From contig ONJJ01000016.1 of assembly GCA_900318115.1 (NCBI GenBank), positions 1 through 63,106 of the forward strand: a stretch of 63,106 nucleotides of DNA. Direction: 5' to 3'. Shown one piece after another: positions 27,040 to 37,300 of this stretch. The position numbers were made by a program, and so were the translations under genes. The notes under the pieces are model-generated. The model had not been told where the DNA came from, made no database searches, and saw only the letters and a list, made by a program, of their open reading frames with translations. This stretch comes from an uncultured Prevotellaceae bacterium. GTDB taxonomy: Bacteria; Bacteroidota; Bacteroidia; Bacteroidales; Bacteroidaceae. The stretch's first letter is position 1, and every line of letters begins with the position of its first letter.

Positions 27040-29535
27040 ATGAAAAAATTATTCGTTTTATTATTTCCCATATTATCAACATTTTCTCTCCTGTCCGCAA
27101 AGGTATTCGCTCCCTCCCTTCAAGGGAGGGCGGGGGGAGAGTCCGCCCTCCAGTCCGCAAAGGTAACCGCTCCCTCCCTCGAAGGGAGGGCGGGGGGAGG
27201 GTCCACGGGGGGAGGGTCTTCTTCTTCCTCCTACGTCAACGTCCTCGTCGGCACGATGTCCAAGCACTCCCTCAGCACGGGCAACACCTACCCGGCCATT
27301 GCCCTGCCCTGGGGCATGAACTTCTGGACGCCGCAGACGGGGCGAATGGGGGATGGATGGGCTTACGTCTATACCGAAGACAAATTGCGCGGTATCAAGC
27401 AGACCCACCAGCCGTCGCCGTGGATCAACGACTACGGACAGTTTGCCTTGATGCCCACCACACGGACCGTCTTCAAGGAGGACGACCGGGCCAGTTGGTT
27501 CAGCCATAAGGCTGAGGTCGCTACACCTTATTATTATAAGGTTTACCTTGCCGACTGGGATGTCGTGGCCGAGCTGACCCCGACAGAGCGCGCTGCCATG
27601 ATGAGGCTGACCTATCCAGCTACCGATGAGGGGCGGTTGGTCATCGATCCTTTCGATAAAGGATCATACGTCTTTGTCGATCAGGACCATCGCCGTGTGC
27701 TCGGCTACACGACGAAGAACTCCGGCGGCGTGCCCGAGAACTTCAAGAACTACTTCGTCATCGAGTTCTCTCATCCCATCTCTTTCGTCGCCACCGCCGA
27801 TGGCGACCAGTTGCAAGAGGGGCGCGTCGAACTGAAGGCAGACCACGCCCAGGCTGTCGTGGGCTTCCCCACGCTCCGGCGAGGCGAGCAGGTCACGCTG
27901 CGCATTGCTTCCTCTTTCATTAGCTTTGAGCAGGCTCAGCTGAATCTGCGCGAGCTGGGAACACGTTCCTTCGATGAGGTATGTGCCGCTGGCCGCCAGC
28001 GCTGGGATGAGGTGCTGGGCCGCATCGAAATTGAGGATCCTGACATTGATCACCTCCGCACCTTCTATTCCTGCCTCTATCGCAGTGTGCTCTTCCCCCG
28101 CTCGTTCTTCGAGTACGGAGCAGACGGCAAGCCTGTCCACTACAGCCCCCACACAGGTGAAGTCCTGCCGGGCCGCTATTTCACCGACACCGGTTTCTGG
28201 GATACCTTCCGTTGCCTCTTCCCCCTCTTGAACCTCGTTTATCCCGAGATGAACATCCAGATGCAGGAAGGCCTCGTCAATTGCTACAAGGAAAGCGGCT
28301 TCCTGCCCGAGTGGGCCAGCCCCGGCCATCGCGGCTGCATGGTAGGCAACAACTCCGCCTCCGTCGTCGCCGACGCCTACCTGAAATTATCCTCCCCCGG
28401 TATTTTGCCCGCCAGTTCTTCCGCCAGTGTGCCCGGCGGTTTTCCCGCCGGGGCCACCACCCCTTATGACATCGAAGCCCTCTGGCAAGCCGTCACCCAC
28501 GGCGCCAACGCCGTGCACCCCCGTGTCTCCTCCACCGGTCGCCTCGGTTTCGATTACTACAACCGCCTCGGCTATGTCCCATACGACGTCAAGATCAACG
28601 AGTCCGTGGCCCGCACTCTCGAATATGCCTATGACGACTGGTGTATCTACCAGCTCGGCAAGAAACTCGGCAAGCCGGAGGCCGAGCTGAAGCCGTTCCG
28701 CGAGCATGCCATGAACTACAAGAACGTCTTCGACCCTGAAACCCGCCTCATGCGCGGCAGGATGAAAGACGGCAAGTTCCAGGCCCCCTTCAATCCCCTC
28801 AAGTGGGGCGACGCCTTCACCGAAGGCAATGCATGGCACTACACCTGGTCCGTCTTCCACGACCCCGAAGGCCTTATCCGCCTGATGGGCGGCCGCGAAT
28901 CCTTTGTCGCAATGCTCGACTCCGTCTTCAACGTCCCGCCCCTCTTTGATGAGAGCTACTATGGCGGCGTCATTCATGAGATCCGTGAGATGCAGATTAT
29001 GAATATGGGTAACTACGCTCATGGCAACCAGCCCATCCAACACATGATCTACCTCTATGACTGGGCCGCCGAGCCTTGGAAGGCCCAACAGCGTGTACGC
29101 GAAGTCATGGACCGCTTCTATACGCCGCTGCCCGATGGCTACTGCGGCGATGAGGACAACGGCCAGACCTCTGCCTGGTATGTCTTCTCTGCCCTCGGCT
29201 TCTATCCCGTCTGTCCCGGTTCAGGCGAGTACGCCCTCGGCACCCCCTATTTCCACAAGGCCACCCTCCACTTCCCCAACCAGAAGGACCTCGTCATCAC
29301 CGCCTCCGCCCCTGCCACCTCCGCCGTGGTGGCCTCGCCGTCCGGCGAGGTCTCCTCCTTCCTTCCCCCCTTCATCCAGCGAATGACCTTCAATGGCGCC
29401 CCCTATGACCGTAACTTCCTTCGCCACGAAGACCTCGTGCGCGGCGGTAGCATCACCTTTGAACTCGGCCAGCAGCCTAATCGCCAGCGAGGCACCTCGC
29501 CCTCTTCTGCTCCCTACAGCTTCAGCAAGGAGTAA
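27040..29535 (+). CDS. GH92 alpha-mannosidase with in-frame repeat insertions
   Basis: GH92 enzymes are calcium-dependent exo-alpha-mannosidases that trim mannose from N-glycans or yeast mannan. A signal peptide (MKKLFVLLFPILSTFSLLSA) is followed by two 20-residue repeat-encoded copies (APSLQGRAGGES, APSLEGRAGGGS) and a Gly/Ser linker. The family then starts at YVNVLVGTMSKHSLSTGNTY. Catalytic-domain landmarks are CYKESGFLPEWASPGHRG (~415-428), GNQPIQHMIYLYDWA (~662) and GDEDNGQTSAWYVFSALGFY (~703), the last holding the likely general-base aspartates. Further in-frame hairpins lie near residues 448-475, 765-770 and 815-821. It is 24 bp upstream of the GH76 gene. Despite the insertions the frame and catalytic motifs are intact. 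Confidence 0.95.
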   Translation: MKKLFVLLFPILSTFSLLSAKVFAPSLQGRAGGESALQSAKVTAPSLEGRAGGGSTGGGSSSSSYVNVLVGTMSKHSLSTGNTYPAIALPWGMNFWTPQTGRMGDGWAYVYTEDKLRGIKQTHQPSPWINDYGQFALMPTTRTVFKEDDRASWFSHKAEVATPYYYKVYLADWDVVAELTPTERAAMMRLTYPATDEGRLVIDPFDKGSYVFVDQDHRRVLGYTTKNSGGVPENFKNYFVIEFSHPISFVATADGDQLQEGRVELKADHAQAVVGFPTLRRGEQVTLRIASSFISFEQAQLNLRELGTRSFDEVCAAGRQRWDEVLGRIEIEDPDIDHLRTFYSCLYRSVLFPRSFFEYGADGKPVHYSPHTGEVLPGRYFTDTGFWDTFRCLFPLLNLVYPEMNIQMQEGLVNCYKESGFLPEWASPGHRGCMVGNNSASVVADAYLKLSSPGILPASSSASVPGGFPAGATTPYDIEALWQAVTHGANAVHPRVSSTGRLGFDYYNRLGYVPYDVKINESVARTLEYAYDDWCIYQLGKKLGKPEAELKPFREHAMNYKNVFDPETRLMRGRMKDGKFQAPFNPLKWGDAFTEGNAWHYTWSVFHDPEGLIRLMGGRESFVAMLDSVFNVPPLFDESYYGGVIHEIREMQIMNMGNYAHGNQPIQHMIYLYDWAAEPWKAQQRVREVMDRFYTPLPDGYCGDEDNGQTSAWYVFSALGFYPVCPGSGEYALGTPYFHKATLHFPNQKDLVITASAPATSAVVASPSGEVSSFLPPFIQRMTFNGAPYDRNFLRHEDLVRGGSITFELGQQPNRQRGTSPSSAPYSFSKE
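27093..27212 (+). repeat. 60-bp tandem duplication containing two family A repeats
   Basis: Two 60-bp units (27093-27152, 27153-27212) each begin GTCCGCAAAGGT and carry one palindromic element (27109-27144, 27169-27204). The unit is a multiple of three, so GH92 reads through as two similar 20-residue blocks between signal peptide and catalytic domain. Confidence 0.9.
28432..28452. repeat. In-frame hairpin in GH92 gene
   Basis: CCCGGCGG and CCGCCGGG form a perfect 8-bp stem with a 5-nt loop inside an Ala/Ser/Pro/Gly-rich insert (SSPGILPASSSASVPGG) between VADAYLK and YDIEALW, which are normally almost adjacent in GH92 proteins. Confidence 0.6.
29333..29350. repeat. In-frame hairpin in GH92 gene
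   Basis: CCTCGCCG-TC-CGGCGAGG is a perfect 8-bp palindrome translated as ASPSGEV in a surface-loop-like stretch. Confidence 0.55.
29487..29500. repeat. In-frame hairpin near GH92 C-terminus
   Basis: GCGAGG-CA-CCTCGC is a perfect 6-bp palindrome encoding part of RQRGTSPSS in the non-conserved C-terminal tail. Confidence 0.5.
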
Positions 29536-29559
29536 TCACCTTAAAATATAAGAACCACG

Positions 29560-31005
29560 ATGAAAAGATACTTCCTTCATTTCCTCCTGTTTTGTGTCGC
29601 CTGCGGCTCTGCCGCAGCGCAGTCCACCTTCACCATCACTGACTCCATGCAATGGAAGGCCTACGAAGACTTCAACGAAGCCTTGCTCGATAAGTCCCGC
29701 TATATCTACAAGGCCGATACCGAGCAGAAAAACGCTGACCACCGCGGCAACGGAGCACGAGACAACGACCGCTCGGGCTGTGCCGCGGCCATCTGGTGCC
29801 AGGCTATCTATTACGACATGGTCATCAACGCCTACAACCGTGCGAAGAACGAAGGCAACGAGGAACTGATGAAGAAATACAAAGCACTCCACAGCAAAAT
29901 CTACAAGGGCGAGAAGACCCATTATGTGGACTTCGACTTCCATAACTCTAACACCAACAACGGATGGTTCGTCTATGATGACATCATGTGGTGGACCTGC
30001 GCCCTGGCCCGTGCTTATGAGGCCTTCGGTCTGAAAGACCTCCTGAACTATTCCGAGCGCAGCTTCTGCCGGGTCTGGTACGGTAGCGCCACGGTGGGCG
30101 ACGACGGCTCCTACGCCGACCCCGCCCGTTTCAGCGGCAAGTACGGCGGTGGTATGTTCTGGGAGTGGCAACCCATAGACCACGCCAAGCCCCACAACCC
30201 CGGGGACTTCCGCTCGGCTTGTATCAATTTCCCCACGGTCATCGCTGCCTGTCTCCTCCACCAGCTGGTTCCTACCGGGCGCACGGCTCCCACACAGACC
30301 CGCCCCACTCGCCAGACCAAGGAATGGTATCTGGAGAAGGCGATAGAGATCTATGACTGGGCAGACAAGACCTTGGTCTCCAGCGGACGTGTGGCCGATG
30401 GTATCCATGGGGGAGGGCCGGAGTTCACGGATCATCTCTACAACCAGGCCACCTATATCGGTGCCAGCTGCCTGCTGTATAAGATCACGGGTGACGACAA
30501 GTACAAGTCACGCGCCATCAACGGCACGAAGTATGTGTTCAACAAGATGGTGAACGGCAACAAAATCCTCAACTTCGAGAATGGCTATGAGCAAGGTATC
30601 TACGTCGCCATCTTTGCACAGTACCTTCCCATGGTGATCTATGATCTCCAGCAGACCACCTACCTCAAGTACATTCAGCGCAACATGCAGAAGGCTTGGG
30701 ATAATCGTGATGTCGAGCGAGGCCTTCAGGCCGGTAACTTCTTGAACAAGACGTCCGGCTCCGATGTCGTGGAGAGCTATGGCGGCAGCGCCCTGCCGGC
30801 CCTCATGCTGATGTTCCCGGCCCACATCACGGCAGACGACATTGTCAACGAGGTCGAAACCGTTTCCTCTGCCGTCGCTCCCGCCGATGATAATATCTAC
30901 ACCCTGGACGGCAAGCTGGTCATGAAGAAAGCCGACTTCTGTCAAGTGGCCCACCTGAACAAGGGTCTCTACATCTTCCGAAACAAGAAGATCATGATAA
31001 AATAA
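29560..31005 (+). CDS. GH76 endo-alpha-1,6-mannanase with sorting tail
   Basis: GH76 enzymes cleave alpha-1,6-linked mannan backbones, as in yeast cell-wall mannan. The 481 residues begin with a signal peptide (MKRYFLHFLLFCVACGSAAAQ). The catalytic Asp pair is visible as Asp140-Asp141 in FVYDDIMWWTCALARAYE. Other family landmarks include SGCAAAIWCQAIYYDMVI and FTDHLYNQATYIGASCLLY. After the catalytic domain (~25-420) comes a short beta tail ending YTLDGKLVMKK...NKGLYIFRNKKIMIK, the same sorting-like end as in the giant proteins, so surface display is likely. With GH92 directly upstream it makes alpha-mannan the best guess for the locus's substrate. Confidence 0.93.
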   Translation: MKRYFLHFLLFCVACGSAAAQSTFTITDSMQWKAYEDFNEALLDKSRYIYKADTEQKNADHRGNGARDNDRSGCAAAIWCQAIYYDMVINAYNRAKNEGNEELMKKYKALHSKIYKGEKTHYVDFDFHNSNTNNGWFVYDDIMWWTCALARAYEAFGLKDLLNYSERSFCRVWYGSATVGDDGSYADPARFSGKYGGGMFWEWQPIDHAKPHNPGDFRSACINFPTVIAACLLHQLVPTGRTAPTQTRPTRQTKEWYLEKAIEIYDWADKTLVSSGRVADGIHGGGPEFTDHLYNQATYIGASCLLYKITGDDKYKSRAINGTKYVFNKMVNGNKILNFENGYEQGIYVAIFAQYLPMVIYDLQQTTYLKYIQRNMQKAWDNRDVERGLQAGNFLNKTSGSDVVESYGGSALPALMLMFPAHITADDIVNEVETVSSAVAPADDNIYTLDGKLVMKKADFCQVAHLNKGLYIFRNKKIMIK

Positions 31006-31030
31006 TCTTCGGACACCCTCTCTCCCTGCC

Positions 31031-31067
31031 AATCCCCGCCAACTTCAATCTGTGGTTGTCGGGGATT
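31031..31067 (+). terminator. Hairpin after GH76 (end of glycan operon)
   Basis: AATCCCCGCCAAC (31031-31043) pairs with GTTGTCGGGGATT (31055-31067) with one mismatch. The following TATATAATAA is AT-rich but has no true T tract, so termination is likely but not certain. Confidence 0.6.
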
Positions 31068-31193
31068 ATATAATAAGGTACACGCGCTCGCGCGAGGAGG
31101 ACTCTCAAAGAGGCAATTATGTTAAATTTTAATTTTAAACGCATTTTTAACAATTTTTTTTGGATTTCCTTTCGTTAGTTCACAGAAAATATC

Positions 31194-31201
31194 TACATTT
31201 G
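31194..31201 (+). promoter_or_regulatory. -7 box TACATTTG for giant secreted protein
   Basis: A perfect TAnnTTTG box sits about 120 bp before the 31321 gene. The leader holds a perfect 6-bp hairpin (TGGGTC-TTT-GACCCA, 31248-31262) and a long AT-rich stretch before the ATG. The remaining gap (31068-31193) shows only a CG-rich palindrome near 31083-31096. Confidence 0.55.
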
Positions 31202-31320
31202 CGCGCTGAAAGTGCATGAACTATGCTCTTATGTCAATAGCCAATACTGGGTCTTTGACCCATTCAACATATGTAAACAATTTAAAAACAATTTATTAAC
31301 CCTTTAAAAATTTTAATCAC

Positions 31321-34300
31321 ATGAACAAAGTTTTACGAACAGCTCTGTTGTTCTGTCTTGCATGTGTTAGTATGTTCGCTTCCGCGCAGGCTCCCTTCGT
31401 GGATGGCGACTACTACTTCAAGACAACTTATGACGGAAAAGACTACTACTTTGGCCCTAACAACAACTGGGGAACCCAAGCGAGTCTTGTTAAGCACAGT
31501 GTGCCCTGGAAGCTTCACAAGCAAGCCGACAACGTCTATCAGTTGGAAGCCGTTACCAGTAATGGTGGCACCAATTATTTCCTGAATGGTGGTTGGTGCG
31601 ATGGCGCTGCTCAGAACATCTATTTCTCTGAGCAGTCTGATGGCACTTATGTGCTTTCCATTAATCCAGCTGCTAATTATTATCGGGTTGCGTCTGCTTC
31701 TGGCAGTGCTAAGACACCCGTCCTCGATGTGGAAGGCGATCTCGCTTCAGCTCTGAAGTGGACGATTGTTCCTGCTGACGTCGCAAGCATCCAGCAGTAC
31801 GATGATGTGACCTTCCTCATCAAGGATGCTGACTTCGGCCGCAACAACCGTTATGGTGCTGCTTGGGTAGTCAATGCTTCCAATAAAAACTTGGCTGGTG
31901 GCGCTAACCATAACTTCTGCGCAGAGTCCTGGCGGTCTGCTTTCGAGGTTTCTCAAAAGCTGGTGAACCTGCCTAACGGTTTCTATACGATGACCGTACA
32001 GGCTGCCGTTCAAGATTATGCTGAATTGTACGATGGCGCTAATTATCCCGTAGCTTACATCAACGAGGCAACTATTCCTTTCCATGATCACCAGGAAGGT
32101 CATCGCGGTAAGGGAATGGGCGATTTCTCTAATTACTTTGCTGATGGTGAATATCTTCTTACCGTTCCCGTGCTTGTCAAGAATGGTGAGATTACTGTCG
32201 GTGTCAAGGGTACCCGTGCTGATACATGGTGTATCTGGGATGCCTTCGGTTTGAAGTTCATGGGTGATGATGACTCTGACTTCCCCGCTGATGCCAAGGA
32301 AGGTGCTGCCGCTGATTATCTCGCTATGGCTTATGACGAGGTGAAGGCTGCTCTTGACGACACACAGGCTCAGATTGGTCAGTTCGATGCTTACACTCAG
32401 GCTCAGGTCGCTACAGATCTGCAGGCTATCGTGGATGCGCTCGCTGGAGCCAAGACTGCTATTGACAACGCCAAGACCAATGGTACCAGTGTTGCTGACA
32501 AGGCTGGCATCCTTGCTGCTCTTGATCCTCTGCCGGCTCAGCTTGAGACTCTTCTGGCTACTGCTCAGACTATAGATACCGGTTATCAGGATCTCGTCAC
32601 TGAGTTTGATGCCGCTGAGACCACTTGGCGTGATGCTACTAAGGAAATCACCGAGCTCGATGCTAAGTATGGCAATGAAATCAACACTCCCGCTGTTCTC
32701 GATAAGATGAACGAGGCTAACAGCCTGCTCAAGGGCGTGAAGGATGCTATTGCCGACGGTTCCGTCGTCATCGCTGACGCGAACACTGACATCGCCGCTG
32801 CTCTCGCTCTCATCGCTGAGGCCAAGTCTCTGGCTCAGGCCAACGTGAAGGAATATCTGGCTCTGCCCGCTGGCGAGTACTACCTGAAGACTACCTATGA
32901 TGGTAAGGACTTCTTCCTCGGTGGCGCTAACAACTGGGGTACTCACGCAGCCCTCATCCCGAACTCTGTCCTCTGGAACCTCGAGAAGGTTGAAGCAGGT
33001 GTCTATCGCCTCGATTCTTACCAGAGCAATGGCGGTGATAATCACTACCTCGGCAGCAACAGCTTCATTGACGCTGGCGCTGTGAACATCTACTTCACCG
33101 AACAGGGCGAAGGAACTGGCGTTTACACACTCTCTCTCGCTGCTGACGCTCAGTACCTCGCAGTAGAGGCTATGGGTTGCCACAACCTGCCTAACCTGAA
33201 TTGGGCTGGAGACGCTACTACTGCTCTGAAGTTCAAGGTCGTCTCTAAGGATGCTGAAATCCAGAAGTACGATGATGTTACCTATCTGCTCCGCAATGCT
33301 AACTTCGACACCAACAACCGTTGGGGTGGTCACCGTGACTACGACCAGGCTTGGACGATGGAAGCCGACAACCAGAAGCTCCGCGGTGGTGAAGCTCCCA
33401 ACACTTGCGCTGAGTCCTGGCACTCTGCATTCACTCTCAGCCAGACCATCGAGGGTGTGCCCAATGGTTACTACACCATGACTGTTCAGGCTGCTGTCCG
33501 CGATGACTCTGAAGCTGCTCAGGCTGCTTACAATGCAGGTGCTGCAACCTTCGCTATCGCCGACGCTCCTGTCGCTTACATCAACGAGGCTACCGCTCCC
33601 TTCATCGAAATGGAGAACGTGAAGTATGAGAACTACACCATCTATCGTTGGAGTGCAGAGACTTATACTTCCACCTTCACTCCTGCTCTCAACGGCAGTG
33701 CCAACATGTATGGCTTCAGCCAGATGTTTGCTGAAGGTAAGTACAAGCTCACCATCCCCGTCGAGGTTAAGGACAATAAGATCACTCTCGGTGTCAAGGG
33801 CACTCGCACCGATACCTGGTGTATCTTTGATAACTTCACCCTGAAGTTCATGGGTGACGATGCTACCGATGTCAATGAAATTCCTTATGCTGACCTCAAC
33901 GCTGCTTACGACGAGGCTAAGGCTAAGTTCGATGCTGCCAAGGCTGAAGTGGCCGCTTACGATGACTTCGTGAAGACCGCCGTTGCCGGTGACGAGACCG
34001 CTATCACCAAGAAGCTCGATGAGGCTAAGGCTGCTATCGAGAAGGCTCACACCGACATCAAGTGCGCTGAGCAGAAGGAAACCATCCTTGCTTCTATCGC
34101 AGAGATTAATGCCGCTACCGAGGCTTACGCTGAAAAGGCTAAGAACCTCCAGGAGGGCAATGACAACGCTTACGCCAAGATGGACGAGGCTTATGCAGCT
34201 CTCGTAGAGAAGTGGCAGAGCGCTTACGACAAGATCAACACCGAGTACAAGGAATACCTCAACAGCAACGCTGAGGCTTATGACGGTTACCTCAAGCAGC

Positions 34301-37300
34301 TCAACAGCCTTTGGGTTGACATCGACGCTCTCGACGCTACCATCGATGGCTACAAGGCCGCCGGTACCGCTGAGAAGAACGAGGCTGCTACCCTCGAGCT
34401 CATCGCTAAGGACGCTGAGAACGTGGACAACATTCTCGCTACTGCTCTGAACAACTACAACGACGAAGTTTGCGTGGCTAACCAGAAGGCTTACGAGGCT
34501 GTCACCAAGAAGGCTGACGCCATCACCGCTGCCTACAAGGAAGCTATCGTGAAGGTGAGCGAGCACTATGCTCAGTTCCACTCCGAGGCTGCTGCCGACG
34601 CTCAGGTCGCTCTCTTCGATATCTATCAGAAGGTTCAGACCATGAAGGCTGATGCTACCACAGCTTACACCAACATCGAGGCTTCCAACAAGGTGAAGTT
34701 CGATGCTGAGGATCTCCCGCTCGCTGACTTCATCAACACCGCTTATCTCGCTGACCTCGACATCAATAGCGAGGCTGCTATCAACGACATCATGGCTGAC
34801 GTAGAGGCTGCTGCCGCTGCTGAGAGCAAGGCTCAGGCTGACGAACTCATCGCTAAGTTCGAGGCCCAGAAGACCGCTCTGGCTCAGGCTGAGGACCTCA
34901 TCGCTGCCTATGGCCTTGACGCTGCCAAATACGCAGACGCTCTCAAGTCCATCAACGACCACTTTGTGGCTACAAGAAGTGCTCTCTATCCCACCGCTCA
35001 GATGACCTTCACCCGTCGTAATGGTAACTACGACAATGGTGTCATCCTTGAATGGGCTGTCTATGGAAGCAACGATGCTGCCGCTCCTGAGTCTGCTTGG
35101 ACACAGCTCGCTACCTTCGAGACTCCTGAGGGCGAAGAGACCGTCTTCACTCGCGACTTCGTTGCAGAGAACTACAAGTACCTCCGCTTCTACTTCGTGA
35201 AGAATAAGGCTAACACCGTCTTCGGTCACATGTCCGAGTTCCAGGTGCTGCTCAATGGTGAGAAACTCATCACGAACAACGCTCAGCTCACCTCTCCCTG
35301 TGGTGACAGTTCTGAGGGCCAGCATATCGAATACCTCCTCGATGGTGATATCAACACCATGTGGCACTCCGACTGGCACGGTGCTTACACCGCCGGCGCT
35401 CACTACGTTCAGGTTGAACTCGTCGAGCCCATCGGCGCTAACGCTCACGGCGAAAACTTCTGCGGCGTAGAAGATGCAGAAGCTGTCAACGCTGAGATTG
35501 CAGCTGCTAAGGCTGAAATCGAAGCTCTCGTCAACACCGTGAAGGGCGACCGCAGCGATGACCTCCTTGCTGCTATCAAGGAGAAGGCCGGCGCTGCTAA
35601 GGATGCTCTGGCTGCTGCCGTTCCCGAGACCTATGAGGACGCTGTCAAGACCAAGTTCGCTGACAAGGTGGCTGAAATTACCAAGAAGATTGAGGATGTC
35701 GTCACCGAAGCTACTGCTGCCGACGAGGCTGGCACACTCATCACCAAGTTCGGTGCTCTCGATGCTAAGCTCGGCGAATCCACCGACGTATATTCTGATG
35801 TGAACGTGATTGCCGTCACCATGGCTAAGGGTACTGGTACCTCTTATGATGATGGCACCGTGAATGGTAAGTTCTGCATCAAGGTTGGTACTTCCAGCAA
35901 GACTGGTTCCGCTCACATCGTGGTTCCCGCTGGCGTGAAGACCGTGACCTTCAATGCTGCTGCTTGGAAGGGTATTGCCGACCTCGTGCTGACCATCACC
36001 GACGGTTCCGCTAATCCCGCTAAGAACATCACCATCCATGGTAACGACGGTGCTACCAGCAACTCGCCCTTCACCATCGATGAGGCTGGTACTTCCTACA
36101 CCTACACCTTCGATGCTCTCACCACTGCTGAGGTTACTCTCGACCTCGCTGCTGACAAGCGCTTCATCATCTGGAATGCTCAGGGTAGTGATGGCGCAGC
36201 TGCTGTGAACAGCGCTTACGCTGAGATCAACAAGCTCGCTGTCGATGCTGAGAACGAGAACTACTACGTCCTCGACCAGGCTCAGATTGCAACTCTGAAG
36301 GCTAACTACAACTCTGCTAAGAACGTCATCACCGGTCTCGGTGCAGACAAGGCTACCGAGCTCGCTGTCATCAACGGCGAAATCTCCGCTGTCAACACCA
36401 AGGTGAAGAACGCTTACGAGGCTGTTGAACTCGCCGCTAAGGATGCTGAGATCGCTGGCGACGTCGAGACCGTTCAGGAGCACATCGACGCTCTCCTCGC
36501 TGTCGTCTACCAGGCTGACCTCCAGCAGAAGATTGGTGACGTGAAGGCTACTTGGAACGTTGAGTATGCTAAGGAGAAGGAGCACATGACTGCTGACCAG
36601 AAGGCTCTCTACGACGAGATCTATGATAAGATTGAGATCCTTGCTAACTTGATTGAAGCTACCACTGACTACGATGCTAAGAAGTATGAAGAGCATAAGG
36701 CTGCTGTTGCTGACCTCGCTCTCTTCTTCGAAGACTACAGCCAGTGGGTGAAGGACAACTACATCCTCGGCGATGCAAACCTCGACAGTGACGTCACCGT
36801 TTCCGACGCTGTGCTCACCGTCAGCTTTGCTCTCGAATCCGCTACTCCCAACGAGCGTCAGCAGTACACTGCCGATGCCAACGAGGATGGCGTTATCACT
36901 GTCACTGACGCTGTCAGCGTGATCGACATCGCTCTCGGTGTTGAGCCTGCTGCTGGTGTCAAGGGCATTGATGCAGCTGTTGCTTCCAACGACTACCTCG
37001 TGCTCAATGGCGCTGAGATCAGCCTGATTAACGAAATGAGCTATCGCGGCTTCCAGATGGATATCGCTGCTGATGGTGAAGTTGAAGTTGAACTTGCTGC
37101 TCGCGCTGCTGGTCTCCAGATCTTCAAGAACAAGCTCGCTAATGGCAACACCCGCATCCTGGCTATGTCCATGAACGGTGGCGTCATCGATGCTCAGGAA
37201 GGTCTTCTCCTGACTGTCAAGGGTGCTAAGGACATCACCATCTCCAACGTTGAGTTCACCGGTACCGACAAGGTTGCTTACGAACTCGGTGTTCAGGTTG

